Below, piece by piece: positions 1 through 10,233 of a stretch of 64,000 nucleotides of DNA. The position numbers were made by a program, and so were the translations under genes. The DNA is from Stenotrophomonas sp. 57 (lineage in GTDB: Bacteria > Pseudomonadota > Gammaproteobacteria > Xanthomonadales > Xanthomonadaceae). The stretch spans positions 742,001 to 806,000 of the forward strand of contig NZ_CP127407.1 in NCBI RefSeq assembly GCF_030291075.1. The letters run 5' to 3'. Each line of letters begins with the position of its first letter. Positions within the stretch are counted from its first letter, which is position 1. The notes below the pieces were generated by a model. That model worked only from the letters and a program-made list of their open reading frames with translations, was not told the DNA's origin and made no database searches.

Positions 1-241
1 CCTTGAGGTGAGCCTGGTTGCTGATCAGCATGCCGCCAAGGGCGACGCCCTGGCAGCTGCGTTCAATCGTATCCACATGCGCGCTCAACGCCTCCAGGGA
101 TGCGGGAGTGAACAATCGGGCGACGGTGCGTGCGGCATCGGTGATGCGCGTTGCGTCGCGCGACAACAGGTCCTGCAGCAGCACATCGGCCTGTGCATCG
201 TCGAGCCGGGGAATCGGTACTGCGGACCACGGCCAGCGCAT
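1..241 (-). CDS. Unrecognised protein, N-terminal 80 codons only (runs off the window)
   Basis: Reading leftward from an ATG at 241-239 the frame is open to the window edge (80 codons). The ATG overlaps the stop of the upstream ybaK-type gene (TGATG), the usual sign of translational coupling. The visible part starts MRWPWSAVPIPRLDDAQADV and is a soluble, mildly acidic, helix-rich sequence without signal peptide or membrane segment. I recognise no motif. The coupling supports it being real; the product is unknown. Confidence 0.6.
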   Translation of the reverse strand, partial: MRWPWSAVPIPRLDDAQADVLLQDLLSRDATRITDAARTVARLFTPASLEALSAHVDTIERSCQGVALGGMLISNQAHLK

Positions 242-714
242 CAACGTGCCTTGCCGATGGCAGCGTAGTGGCCGGTTGTCAGCCGCAGCAGGTCAGCCGG
301 CGCCAGTTCCACTTCCAGGCCGCGGCGACCGGCGCTGACATGCAGCGCGGGCAATGCCTGCGCACTGGCGTCCAGGAAGGTGCGCAGGCGCTTCTTCTGC
401 CCCAGTGGGCTGATGCCGCCGACCAGGTAGCCGGTCGCGCGCTGCGCTGCGTCGGCGGCGGCCATCTCGCACTTCTTGCAGCCGGCCGCTTCGGCCAAGG
501 CCTTCAGGTCCAGCTGGCCGGCCACCGGTACGATCGCCACCAGCAGTTCGTGTGCCTCGGTGCTGGCCAGCAGGGTCTTGAACACCTGGGCCGGGTCGAG
601 GCCGAGCTTGTCGACGGCTTCGCCGCCATACGATTCGGCGTGGGCGTCGTGCACGTAGCTGCGCACGGTGTGGGCGATCTTCTCGCGCTTGAGCAGGTTG
701 ATGGCCGGGGTCAT
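241..714 (-). CDS. ybaK: YbaK/EbsC-family aminoacyl-tRNA deacylase (Cys-tRNA(Pro)-type)
   Basis: 157-residue protein of the YbaK/ProX editing fold, which hydrolyses mischarged Cys-tRNA(Pro) in trans to prolyl-tRNA synthetase. Seen: start MTPAINLLKREKIAHTVRSY, the FKTLL segment, and the C-terminal glycine-rich GGISPLGQKKRLRTFLD stretch typical of the family, including the conserved substrate-binding lysines. Length fits the family (about 155-160). I chose the internal ATG at 714 because the frame upstream of it has no family similarity. The next gene starts on its stop codon. Substrate specificity (Cys versus other amino acids) is inferred from the family. Confidence 0.88.
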   Translation of the reverse strand: MTPAINLLKREKIAHTVRSYVHDAHAESYGGEAVDKLGLDPAQVFKTLLASTEAHELLVAIVPVAGQLDLKALAEAAGCKKCEMAAADAAQRATGYLVGGISPLGQKKRLRTFLDASAQALPALHVSAGRRGLEVELAPADLLRLTTGHYAAIGKAR

Positions 715-805
715 GGGGGCATCGTAGCGCGTGCTGGGCGCGTTGCCTTGACCGAGGCTACTGGCCCCCACTCTGGTGGATGCGTGATGTTCGGCCGTGC
801 GCAAA

Positions 806-839
806 CGCAGAACGGGCACCCGAAGGCGCCCGTTCTGTC
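806..839 (-). terminator. Intrinsic terminator downstream of ahcY
   Basis: A 12-bp GC-rich stem (arms at about 809-820 and 825-836) closes on a TTCG tetraloop when read leftward, followed by GCGTTTGC. It lies downstream of ahcY and is the best-formed hairpin in that gap. The T-run is short, so termination strength is uncertain. Confidence 0.6.
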
Positions 840-854
840 TGCATCCGTTGCTGG

Positions 855-890
855 GGGCAGAGCCCTTTCCTGCGGAAAGGGATCCGACCC
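855..890. repeat. GGGTCGGATCC-type inverted repeat, copy 1
   Basis: Palindromic 36-mer immediately after ahcY: GGGCAGAGCCCTTTCC, a TGC loop, then GGAAAGGGATCCGACCC. The same outer frame (GGGTC-GGATCCC ... GGGCTCTGACCC) with a different inner stem recurs at 30995-31033 and 36106-36143. It could act as a second terminator for ahcY. Confidence 0.65.
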
Positions 891-898
891 GGGCACGA

Positions 899-2344
<1,446 letters not shown>

Positions 2345-2385
2345 TCGTGTGCTCCGGTTGTGGACGAGCGGGTGCTCGCATCTAG

Positions 2386-2464
2386 CCGGGCGCCGTTGTT
2401 ACAAAGCCACCTTACCGAGCCTGGCCGGGCCTCGTGGGATCCGGTCGCAGCGCCCCTCGGCAGG
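2386..2464 (-). promoter_or_regulatory. SAH riboswitch in the ahcY leader
   Basis: Read leftward the leader contains, in order, GCCGAGGGGCGCTGCGACCG, then CCAGGCTCGG about 20 nt later, then AACGGCGCCCGG. These are the conserved blocks of the SAH-binding riboswitch: CCGAG pairs with CTCGG, and GGGCGC pairs with the distal GCGCCC to make the pseudoknot. Position (42 nt upstream of the ahcY ATG) and downstream gene are the classical ones. In this class SAH binding turns expression on. Not labelled by any tool; recognised by motif. Confidence 0.9.
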
Positions 2465-2475
2465 GGAGAACCCCC

Positions 2476-2504
2476 AGTATATCGCGGCCCCGGCATGGCG
2501 TCGG
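2476..2504 (-). promoter_or_regulatory. Probable ahcY promoter
   Basis: Leftward TATACT at 2481-2476 lies just upstream of the riboswitch, with CCGACG (2504-2499) 17 bp further upstream as a poor -35. The transcript would start a few bases before the first riboswitch helix, as needed for a co-transcriptional switch. Confidence 0.5.
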
Positions 2505-2583
2505 ATGACCCAACCATCGGCAGATGGGATCGCGTGCACAGACTGTTAATGTCGGTGTTTTCACGCATCACACAGGTGGAACG

Positions 2584-5100
2584 ATGAGCATGCACGCGCG
2601 CCGCACACGGCGCTGGACCGGCCTGGTCCTGTCGATGGGACTGCTGGCGGTGGCTCCGCTGGCCTGGGCGGCCGCGCCGCAGCCCGTGGCCGCACAGGCC
2701 CAGGGCGTCACCGGCTATGAACTGCCCTCGGCCGCGCTGCAGGCGGTGGTTGACGCCCCGCGTGCGCCCTCGTTGTACCTGTCGCCACGCCGCGACGTGG
2801 CCGCGATGATGCAGATGCCGTCGCTGCCGTCGATCCAGGTGGTGGCGCAGCCGGAACTGAAGCTGGCCGGCCTGCGCATCAACCCGCGAACGTTCTCCGA
2901 CAGCCGCTTCAGCTTCGGCGAGAAGCTGTGGCTGATGAACGTGGCCGACGGCAAGGAACGGCAGATCAGCGGACTGCCCGCCAAGCTGTGGATCGCCAGT
3001 CTGATGTGGTCGCCGGACCAGAAATGGCTGGCTTTCAACCAGGTCGACGCCGCCAGTGGCGCCAATGAACTGTGGCTGGTGGACGTGGCCGGTGGCAGTG
3101 CCCGTCGCCTGGCTGCCGGCCTGAACACGGTGATCGGCAGCGGCTACCAGTGGCTGCCGGACAGCCGCGGCCTGGTGGTGTTCACCCGCCCGGCCAACCT
3201 CGGTGCGGCCCCGGCCGCCGACGGCATTCCGACCGGTCCGGCCGTGCAGCAGACCAGCCAGGGCGGCGGCGTCGTGTCGATCCGTACCTACCAGGACCTG
3301 CTGAAGAACGAAGCTGACGCCCGCCAGTTCGATTACTACGCCACCACCCAGCCGATGGAAGTCGGCCTGGACGGCAGCACCCGCGCGATCGGCGCGGCCG
3401 GCATCTTCATGGGCTTCTCGGTGTCGCCCGATGGCCGCTTCGTGCTGCGCCAGCCGGTGCAGCGCCCGTATTCCTATGTGGTGCCGGTGAGCAGTTTCCC
3501 GCGCCGCATCGAAGTGATCGACCGTACCAGCGGCAAGCTGGTGCATACCGTGGCCGTGCGCCCGCTGGTGGAAGGCCTGCCAACCGGCAACGACGCCGAA
3601 GTGACCGGCGTGCGCGATATCAGCTGGCGGGGTGATGCCGATGCCACCCTGGTCTGGGCCGAGGCACAGGACGGTGGTGATCCGAACCGGGAGGCCAAGG
3701 TACGCGATGCGGTGCTGATGCAGGCCGCGCCGTTCGACAAGCCGCCGGTGACCCTGGCCCAGCTCGGCAGCCGTCTGGTGGGCATCAACTGGGGCCGTGG
3801 CGACCTGGCCCTGCTGACCGAGTCGTGGTGGAAGACGCGCAAGACCAGGACCTGGCTGATTGCCCCGGACAATGCCGGTGCCGAGCCGCGCCTGCTGTGG
3901 GATCGTGACGCGCAGGACCGCTATTCCGATCCGGGTCGGCCGCTGTTGTCCAGCGACGACCGCGGGCGTTCGCTGCTGCAGACCAGCCCGGATGGCGGCA
4001 GCCTGTACCTGGCCGGTGCCGGTGCTTCGCCGGAGGGCGACCGCCCGTTCGTGGACCGCTTCGACATTGCCAGTGGCAAGGCTACCCGCCTGTTCCACTC
4101 GCAGGCGCCCAACTACGCCGCGCCGGTGGCGCTGCTGGACGACCAGGGCAGCTCGCTGCTGCTGAGCCGTGAAAGCCCGGATGAGCCGGCCAACTTCTAC
4201 GTGCAGTCGCTGGCCGATGCCGGTGCCGCACCGCGCGCGCTGACCCATTTCGCCCATCCGCTGCCGCAGCTGAAGGGCGTGCAGAAGGAGCAGATCCGCT
4301 ACAAGCGCAAGGATGGCGTCGACCTGACCGCGACCCTGCTGCTGCCGCCGGGGTACGACCCGAAGCGCGACGGCCCGCGGCCGCTGCTGATGTGGGCCTA
4401 CCCGGGCGAGTTCAAGAGCGCGGCGGCGGCCAGCCAGGTGACCGATTCGCCGTACCGCTTCAATGCGGTCAGCTACTGGGGCCCGCAGGCGTTCCTGGCC
4501 AAGGGCTATGTGGTGCTGGCCAGCCCGTCGATGCCGATCATCGGTGAGGGCGACAAGGAGCCGAACGACACCTACATCGAACAGCTGGTGGCCAACGCGC
4601 AGGCAGCGGTGGATGAAGTGGTACGTCGTGGCGTGACCGATCGCGAGCACATCGCCATCGGTGGCCATTCCTACGGTGCGTTCATGACCGCCAACCTGCT
4701 GGCGCATACCCGCCTGTTCAAGGCCGGCATCGCGCGCAGCGGTGCCTACAACCGCACGCTCACCCCGTTCGGTTTCCAGGCCGAGGAACGCAACTACTGG
4801 CAGGCGCAGGACGTCTACCAGAAGATGGCGCCGTTCAACTACGCCAACAGGATCAAGGATCCGATCCTCTTCATCCACGGCGTGGACGACAACAACTCCG
4901 GCACGTTCCCGATCCAGAGCGAGCGCATGTTCGCCGCGGTGAAGGGCCTGGGTGGCACCGCGCGGCTGGTGATGCTGCCGAACGAATCGCATGCCTACCG
5001 CGCACGCGAATCGATCATGACCATGCTGGCCGAGAGCGAGCGCTGGCTGGAGCAGACCATCGGCCCGGCCGAGCAGGGCAAGGCGAAGAAGAAGCGCTGA
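2584..5100 (+). CDS. Exported S9-family (prolyl oligopeptidase-type) serine peptidase
   Basis: 838 residues. An N-terminal signal peptide (MSMHARRTRRWTGLVLSMGL... with an AWAAA cleavage region) predicts export to the periplasm or beyond. The middle is a beta-propeller-like region (WSPDQKWLAF, SPDGRFVLR repeats). The C-terminal alpha/beta hydrolase domain carries the triad: Ser696 in GGHSYGAF, Asp about 769 in GVDDNN, and His803 in ESHAYRARES. The layout resembles the S9C/S9D glutamyl endopeptidase-like group more than classical prolyl oligopeptidase, but cleavage specificity cannot be read from sequence. Start chosen at ATG 2584, behind AGGTGGA; longer frames upstream spoil the signal peptide. 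Confidence 0.9.
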   Translation: MSMHARRTRRWTGLVLSMGLLAVAPLAWAAAPQPVAAQAQGVTGYELPSAALQAVVDAPRAPSLYLSPRRDVAAMMQMPSLPSIQVVAQPELKLAGLRINPRTFSDSRFSFGEKLWLMNVADGKERQISGLPAKLWIASLMWSPDQKWLAFNQVDAASGANELWLVDVAGGSARRLAAGLNTVIGSGYQWLPDSRGLVVFTRPANLGAAPAADGIPTGPAVQQTSQGGGVVSIRTYQDLLKNEADARQFDYYATTQPMEVGLDGSTRAIGAAGIFMGFSVSPDGRFVLRQPVQRPYSYVVPVSSFPRRIEVIDRTSGKLVHTVAVRPLVEGLPTGNDAEVTGVRDISWRGDADATLVWAEAQDGGDPNREAKVRDAVLMQAAPFDKPPVTLAQLGSRLVGINWGRGDLALLTESWWKTRKTRTWLIAPDNAGAEPRLLWDRDAQDRYSDPGRPLLSSDDRGRSLLQTSPDGGSLYLAGAGASPEGDRPFVDRFDIASGKATRLFHSQAPNYAAPVALLDDQGSSLLLSRESPDEPANFYVQSLADAGAAPRALTHFAHPLPQLKGVQKEQIRYKRKDGVDLTATLLLPPGYDPKRDGPRPLLMWAYPGEFKSAAAASQVTDSPYRFNAVSYWGPQAFLAKGYVVLASPSMPIIGEGDKEPNDTYIEQLVANAQAAVDEVVRRGVTDREHIAIGGHSYGAFMTANLLAHTRLFKAGIARSGAYNRTLTPFGFQAEERNYWQAQDVYQKMAPFNYANRIKDPILFIHGVDDNNSGTFPIQSERMFAAVKGLGGTARLVMLPNESHAYRARESIMTMLAESERWLEQTIGPAEQGKAKKKR

Positions 5101-5113
5101 TACCTGCATGAGG

Positions 5114-5135
5114 GCGGCCCCCGCAACGGGGCCGC
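5114..5135 (+). terminator. GC-rich hairpin after the S9 peptidase gene
   Basis: GCGGCCCC, a CGCAAC loop, then GGGGCCGC, starting 13 bp after the stop codon. No T-run follows, so it may be a weak terminator or an mRNA 3' stabiliser. Confidence 0.45.
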
Positions 5136-5150
5136 CTGTGCGGCTGCGCT

Positions 5151-5228
5151 GCCGCCCGAGCATGGGCTCGGGCGCTACACGGTGTCACGCGCCACGACGC
5201 TTGTAGAGCCGAGCCCATGCTCGGCTGC
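5151..5228. repeat. SMAG repeat pair
   Basis: Two GTAG-headed palindromes in divergent orientation: a leftward GTAGCGCCCGAGCCCATGCT-type copy (5178-5151) and a rightward GTAGAGCCGAGCCCATGCTC copy (5203-5228). Each is a short hairpin with the GTAG tetranucleotide at its base, the hallmark of S. maltophilia SMAG elements. Confidence 0.85.
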
Positions 5229-5336
5229 GTCCGCCATGGATGCGTGCAGATGAAACCATTCTTGCGTCGCAGCATGGTGCGCAATCTGGTTTAGGCTTGG
5301 GGTCTGGATCCGTTGACCGAGGCCTGTGCGTCGCCG

Positions 5337-8048
5337 ATGAACGAGTACCGCAGCAGCATCGAATTCGCTTCTCCCGATCTTCCGCTTCGCGATGACGTGC
5401 GCCGGCTTGGCGCGCTGGTCGGCGACCTGTTGGTGGAACAGGTTTCGGCCGCGTTTCTCGACGACGTCGAAGACGTGCGCACCCGCGCCATCGCCCGCCG
5501 CGAGAACCAGGCGCCCCTGTCCGAGCTGGCCGATGGCCTGGCCGGGCGCACGCCGCAGCAGGCCGAGACCATGGTGCGGGCGTTCAGCACCTACTTCCAG
5601 GTGGTCAACATCGCCGAGCGCGTGCATCGCATCCGCCGCCGCCGCGACTACCAGCGTGCCGGTACCGCAGGCGCACAGCCCGATGGCCTGCAGGATGCGC
5701 TGCAGCACCTGAAGGCGCAGGGCGTGGGCCTGGACGAGCTGGCGCGGTGGCTGCCGCGCATCGACATCGAACCGGTGTTCACCGCCCACCCGACCGAGGC
5801 GGTGCGCCGCGCGCTGCTGGAGAAAGAGCAGCTGATGGTGGCCAGCCTGGTCGACAACCTTGATGGCCAGCGCACGCCGGGGGAAGCTGCCGCCGATGCC
5901 GCGCGCTTCCGCATGGCGCTGACCGCGTCGTGGCAGACCACCGATTCCTCGCCGGTGCGGCCCACCGTGGATGACGAACGTGAGCACGTCGGTTTCTATC
6001 TGGTGCAGGTGCTGTACCGCGTGATTCCGGTGCTGTACGAATCGCTGCAGCAGGCACTGCGCGATACCTACGGCGAGGAGCTGCCGCTGCCGCGCCTGCT
6101 GCGTTTCGGCACGTGGGTAGGCGGCGACATGGATGGCAACCCGAACGTGGATGCGACCACCATCCGCAACACGCTGGATGCGCAGCGGCAGGCGGTGCTC
6201 GGGCGCTACCAGAAGGAACTGCTGCAGCTGGCCAGCCTGCTCAGCCAGTCTACCGAGCGGGTGGGCGTGAGTGATGCGCTGCAGGCGCGCGTGGCGCATT
6301 ACCAGCAGCTGCTGCCGCAGGTGCAGTCGCGCCCACGCCATGCCGACATGCCGTACCGCCTGCTCAACGACCGCATGCGCGCGCGCCTGCAGGCCACGCT
6401 GGATGATGGCGAAGGCAACTATGCTGGCCCGGACGAGCTGATCGACGACCTGCAGCTGATCCTCGACAGCCTGCGCGCCAACCGTGGCGAGCACGCCGGT
6501 GGCTTTGCCGTGCAGCGCCTGCTGTGGCGGGTGAAGACGTTCGGCTTCCATCTGGCGCGGCTGGACGTGCGCCAGGAATCGAGCGTGCATGCGCGCGCGC
6601 TGGCCGCGGTGCTGGGCGGCGAGGAGGCCTGGCAGGCGCTGGATGCGCTGGGCCGCGCACGGCTGCTGGGCCCGCATGCCAGCGGCGAAGTACCGCTTCC
6701 CAAGGGCGATGACGAGGGCAACCAGCGGCTGGATGCGGTGTTCGCTGCACTGGCCGATGCGCGCACACGCCACGGTGGCGATGCGCTGGGCAGCTACATC
6801 ATCTCGATGGCGCACGATCGCGGCGACGTGCTGGCCGTGCTGGCACTGGCGCGGCGCGGTGGTCTGGTCGATGCCGATGGCGGCGTGCCGCTCGACATCG
6901 CACCGCTGTTCGAAACCGTGGATGACCTCAAGCGCGGCACCGCGACCCTGCGCGACCTGCTGGCCGACCCGGTGTATCGCGCCCATCTGCGTGCGCGCGG
7001 GGACGTGCAGATGGTGATGCTGGGCTATTCGGACAGCAGCAAGGACGGCGGCATCGCCGCGTCGCGCTGGGGGCTGCAGCGCGCGCAGGTGGAACTGCTG
7101 GAAGTGGCGGCCGAGGCCGGCATCCGGCTGACCTTCTTCCATGGCCGTGGCGGTTCGATCAGCCGTGGCGGTGGCAAAACCACCCACGCGGTCGATGCGT
7201 CGCCGCGCGGCAGCATCGATGGCCGCCTGCGGGTGACCGAGCAGGGCGAGGTGATCCATCGCAAGTACGGCATCCGCGCGCTGGCGCTGCGCTCGCTGGA
7301 ACAGGCCACCGGTGCAGTGCTGCGCGCCAGCCTGCGCCCGCGTGCCGCCGAGCCGCGCGAGGATGAGTGGCGGCCGGTGATGGACGCGGTGGCCTCGGCC
7401 AGCAGCGAGGTTTACCGTGGCTTCGTCGGCCAGTCCGGCTTCATGGATTACTTCCGCACGGCCACGCCGATCGACGTGATCGAGCGGATGACGCTGGGCT
7501 CGCGGCCATCGCGCCGGCTCGGCCAGGACGCGGCGCTGGGCAACCTGCGTGCGATTCCCTGGGTGTTCGCCTGGAGCCAGGCGCGGGCGGTGATTCCCGG
7601 CTGGTACGGTGTAGGCAGTGGCATGCAGGCGGCGGTTGATGCCGGCCACGAACAGACCCTGCGCGGGATGGCGCGTGACTGGCCGTTCTTCCGCACCTTC
7701 CTGGACGACATCGCGATGGTGCTGTCCAAGGGCGATATCACCATCGCCGAGCAGTTCTCGCGGTTGTCGGGCGACCTGCATGGGCGCTTCTTCCCGCAGG
7801 TGCAGCGCGAGCTGGAACTGACCCGGCACTGGCTGCTGGCGTTGATGGACCAGCAGACGCTGCTGGACCACGATGCGCGGCTGGCGCTGTCGATCCGCCT
7901 GCGCAATCCTTACGTCGATCCGATCAGCGTGCTGCAGGTGGATCTGTTGCAGCGCTGGCGGGCCAGCGGGCGCGAAGACGAGGACCTGCTGCGCGCGCTG
8001 GTGGCCTGCGTGAACGGTGTTTCGCAGGGCGTGCAGAACACCGGGTGA
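5337..8048 (+). CDS. ppc: Phosphoenolpyruvate carboxylase
   Basis: 903-residue biotin-independent enzyme that carboxylates PEP to oxaloacetate to refill the TCA cycle. Seen: active-site histidine in [11 protein letters not shown] (His151), the second signature [29 protein letters not shown], and the invariant C-terminus ending QNTG. Length fits bacterial PPC (about 880-930). Start taken at ATG 5337 (MNEYRSS) from family similarity; an in-frame TTG at 5313 is possible. Spacing to the nearest purine-rich stretch (GAGG, 5319) is long. Monocistronic, followed by a convergent thioesterase gene. Confidence 0.97.
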   Translation: MNEYRSSIEFASPDLPLRDDVRRLGALVGDLLVEQVSAAFLDDVEDVRTRAIARRENQAPLSELADGLAGRTPQQAETMVRAFSTYFQVVNIAERVHRIRRRRDYQRAGTAGAQPDGLQDALQHLKAQGVGLDELARWLPRIDIEPVFTAHPTEAVRRALLEKEQLMVASLVDNLDGQRTPGEAAADAARFRMALTASWQTTDSSPVRPTVDDEREHVGFYLVQVLYRVIPVLYESLQQALRDTYGEELPLPRLLRFGTWVGGDMDGNPNVDATTIRNTLDAQRQAVLGRYQKELLQLASLLSQSTERVGVSDALQARVAHYQQLLPQVQSRPRHADMPYRLLNDRMRARLQATLDDGEGNYAGPDELIDDLQLILDSLRANRGEHAGGFAVQRLLWRVKTFGFHLARLDVRQESSVHARALAAVLGGEEAWQALDALGRARLLGPHASGEVPLPKGDDEGNQRLDAVFAALADARTRHGGDALGSYIISMAHDRGDVLAVLALARRGGLVDADGGVPLDIAPLFETVDDLKRGTATLRDLLADPVYRAHLRARGDVQMVMLGYSDSSKDGGIAASRWGLQRAQVELLEVAAEAGIRLTFFHGRGGSISRGGGKTTHAVDASPRGSIDGRLRVTEQGEVIHRKYGIRALALRSLEQATGAVLRASLRPRAAEPREDEWRPVMDAVASASSEVYRGFVGQSGFMDYFRTATPIDVIERMTLGSRPSRRLGQDAALGNLRAIPWVFAWSQARAVIPGWYGVGSGMQAAVDAGHEQTLRGMARDWPFFRTFLDDIAMVLSKGDITIAEQFSRLSGDLHGRFFPQVQRELELTRHWLLALMDQQTLLDHDARLALSIRLRNPYVDPISVLQVDLLQRWRASGREDEDLLRALVACVNGVSQGVQNTG

Positions 8049-8115
8049 TGCGTATCCGCCGGGTGTGGCCCGGCGCTACCTGCCTCGGTGGGTGCGGGGC
8101 ATGCCCCGCACGCCC

Positions 8116-8622
8116 TCACTCCTCCGGCGACGGCGGATTCGACGCCAGCAGTTCCAGGTGCCGCTGCTCCATTTCCTGGCGCAGCTGGCGGCGGATCTGT
8201 GCGGCGGCCTGGCGGCGCTTCTCGTCGGACGTGGCCGGTTGCAAGGGCGGTACCGGCGTCGGCCGGCCTTCCTCGTCCACCGCCACCATCGTGAAGAAGC
8301 AGCTGTTGGCGTGGCGCACGCTGCGCTTGAGGATGTCCTCGGCCACCACCTTGATGCCGATCTCCATCGACGAGGTGCCCGTGTAGTTCACGGAGGCCAG
8401 GAAGGTGACCAGCTCGCCCACCGCGATCGGCTGGCGGAACATCACCTGGTCCACCGACAGGGTAACCACGTAGCTGCCCGCGTAGCGGCTGGCGCAGGCG
8501 TAGGCAACCTGGTCGAGCAGGCGCAGAATGGCGCCACCGTGGACCTTGCCGGAGAAATTGGCCATCTCCGGCGACATCAGCACGGTCATGGACAGCTGGT
8601 GGGTTTTCAGTTCGGTCGACAT
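8116..8622 (-). CDS. Hotdog-fold acyl-CoA thioesterase (YciA/BFIT type)
   Basis: 168 residues. Hotdog domain with NFSGKVHGGAILRLLDQVAY, where the GG-(A)-helix and the Asp of LLDQVA match the acyl-CoA hydrolase family. A C-terminal charged helix rich in Arg/Gln/Glu follows (about residues 130-160). It hydrolyses acyl-CoA thioesters in the cytoplasm; chain-length preference is unknown. Convergent with ppc and separated from metK by a terminator. A half SMAG palindrome (GGCTCGGCTCTAC, 8637-8649) sits just before its start. Confidence 0.88.
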   Translation of the reverse strand: MSTELKTHQLSMTVLMSPEMANFSGKVHGGAILRLLDQVAYACASRYAGSYVVTLSVDQVMFRQPIAVGELVTFLASVNYTGTSSMEIGIKVVAEDILKRSVRHANSCFFTMVAVDEEGRPTPVPPLQPATSDEKRRQAAAQIRRQLRQEMEQRHLELLASNPPSPEE

Positions 8623-8658
8623 GCACCGATTGTATCGGCTCGGCTCTACAGAAAGCAG

Positions 8659-8680
8659 AAGGGCCGCGTGAGCGGCCCTT
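8659..8680 (-). terminator. metK terminator
   Basis: Stem AAGGGCCGC/GCGGCCCTT with a four-base loop, 9 bp beyond the metK stop and ahead of the thioesterase gene. Reading leftward it is followed by CTGCTTTCT. Confidence 0.75.
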
Positions 8681-8688
8681 CGTGTTTC

Positions 8689-9900
8689 TTACTTCAGCTT
8701 CGCATCGGCGCGCAGGGCGGCGGCGCGGTCGGTCTTCTCCCAGGAGAAGGCCGTGGCGTTGACGGTCTCGCCTTCGCCGTTGAGGTAGCTGAACTCCTTC
8801 GGCTTGCGGCCGAAGTGACCGTAGGCCGCGGTCTGCTGGTACATCGGGTGCACCAGGTCCAGCATCTTGATGATGCCGTACGGGCGCAGGTCGAAGTGCT
8901 TGCGGATCAGCTTCTCGATCTTGTCGTCGCTGATCTTGCCGGTGCCGAAGGTGGTGACCGAGATCGAGGTCGGCTCAGCCACGCCGATGGCGTAGGAAAC
9001 CTGCACTTCGCAACGGTCGGCCAGGCCGGCGGCAACCACGTTCTTGGCGACGTAGCGGGCCGCGTAGGCCGCCGAACGGTCGACCTTGGACGGGTCCTTG
9101 CCGGAGAAGGCGCCACCACCGTGACGGGCCCAGCCGCCGTAGGTGTCGACGATGATCTTGCGGCCGGTCAGGCCGCAGTCGCCCACCGGGCCGCCGATCT
9201 CGAACTTGCCGGTCGGGTTGATGTGGAACTTGGTGCCCTTGTGCAGCCACTTGGCCGGGAGCACCGGCTTGATGATCTCTTCGCGGACGGCCTCGATGAG
9301 GTCCTTCTGCTTGATGCCCGGGGCGTGCTGGGTGGACAGGACGACGGCGTCGATAGCCGAGACCACGCCGTTTTCATAGCGCAGGGTGACCTGGCTCTTG
9401 GCGTCCGGGCGCAGCCAGGACAGCGGCGAGTTGCGCTTCTTGCGGATCTTGGCCTGCTGTTCGACCAGACGGTGCGACAGGTGGATCGCAGCCGGCATGA
9501 AGCTGTCGGTCTCGTTGGTGGCGTAGCCGAACATCAGGCCCTGGTCGCCAGCGCCCATTTCTTCCGGCTTCTTGCGGTCCACGCCCTGGGCGATGTGCGG
9601 CGACTGCTTGCCGATCAGGTTCAGCACGCCGCAGGTGGCGCCGTCGAAGCCGACGTCGGAGCTGTCGTAGCCGATGTCCGTGATGACCTTGCGGGTCAGG
9701 GCTTCCAGGTCGATCCAGGCGCTGGTGGTGATTTCACCGGCGACGATGGCAACACCGGTCTTGACCATGGTCTCGCAGGCCACGCGGGCGCGCTGGTCCT
9801 GGGTCAGGATCGCGTCCAGCACCGCATCGGAGATCTGGTCGGCAACCTTGTCCGGATGGCCTTCGGAGACCGACTCGGAGGTGAAGAGATAGCTGGACAT
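8689..9900 (-). CDS. metK: S-adenosylmethionine synthetase
   Basis: 403 residues. Makes SAM from methionine and ATP. Seen: N-terminal [20 protein letters not shown], the [12 protein letters not shown] signature, [16 protein letters not shown] (second signature) and the K+/Mg-binding acidic positions typical of MATs. Start at ATG 9900 follows an AAGGGA ribosome-binding site. The 5' leader is short, with no SAM riboswitch visible. Its partner in the methyl cycle, ahcY, lies in the same orientation upstream in coordinate terms. Confidence 0.98.
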   Translation of the reverse strand: MSSYLFTSESVSEGHPDKVADQISDAVLDAILTQDQRARVACETMVKTGVAIVAGEITTSAWIDLEALTRKVITDIGYDSSDVGFDGATCGVLNLIGKQSPHIAQGVDRKKPEEMGAGDQGLMFGYATNETDSFMPAAIHLSHRLVEQQAKIRKKRNSPLSWLRPDAKSQVTLRYENGVVSAIDAVVLSTQHAPGIKQKDLIEAVREEIIKPVLPAKWLHKGTKFHINPTGKFEIGGPVGDCGLTGRKIIVDTYGGWARHGGGAFSGKDPSKVDRSAAYAARYVAKNVVAAGLADRCEVQVSYAIGVAEPTSISVTTFGTGKISDDKIEKLIRKHFDLRPYGIIKMLDLVHPMYQQTAAYGHFGRKPKEFSYLNGEGETVNATAFSWEKTDRAAALRADAKLK

Positions 9901-9942
9901 CAGGCGGTATATCCCTTGATTCGGATGGAAAGATGGGCGCGC

Positions 9943-9948
9943 ATCATA
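9943..9948 (-). promoter_or_regulatory. Probable metK -10 element
   Basis: Leftward TATGAT, 43 bp before the metK ATG. I see no convincing -35. Confidence 0.5.
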
Positions 9949-10012
9949 CACGGGGTGCGCCGCCTGTGCATTGTGAACCGGTACCGGTTGCCGGTGGTTA
10001 AGCCCGTGTAGG

Positions 10013-10036
10013 CCCGGCAGGGGCCGTCCTGCCGGG
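10013..10036. other. Hairpin in the metK / acyltransferase divergent gap
   Basis: CCCGGCAG, eight bases, CTGCCGGG, preceded by GTAG (10009-10012), so it may be a diverged SMAG. The rest of the 330-bp gap (9901-10233) holds the metK promoter and no other structure I can name. Confidence 0.45.
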
Positions 10037-10233
10037 ATTGGGGCCCAGCCTCGACGCCCAGTGTTCCACCAGCGTGACGACGAGCCAGGCTGCCGACCGG
10101 CCTGGAATGCGCGGGCGTCAGGGCCGCATGGCCTGGCGGCCGTCATCGTTCTGTCCAGAAACCGCCATCGGGCTGCCGCCTGCCGGGCGCAGGCTGTCGG
10201 CCAATCCGGCCGCCGGGCATGAGTGGATCCGCC

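Noticed and set aside
5175..7871. 898-codon minus-strand frame opposite ppc
   Set aside because: Same artefact; the ppc frame holds all catalytic motifs.
9901..10233. SAM riboswitch ahead of metK
   Set aside because: Leader is too short after the TATGAT element and none of the SAM-class motifs is visible.
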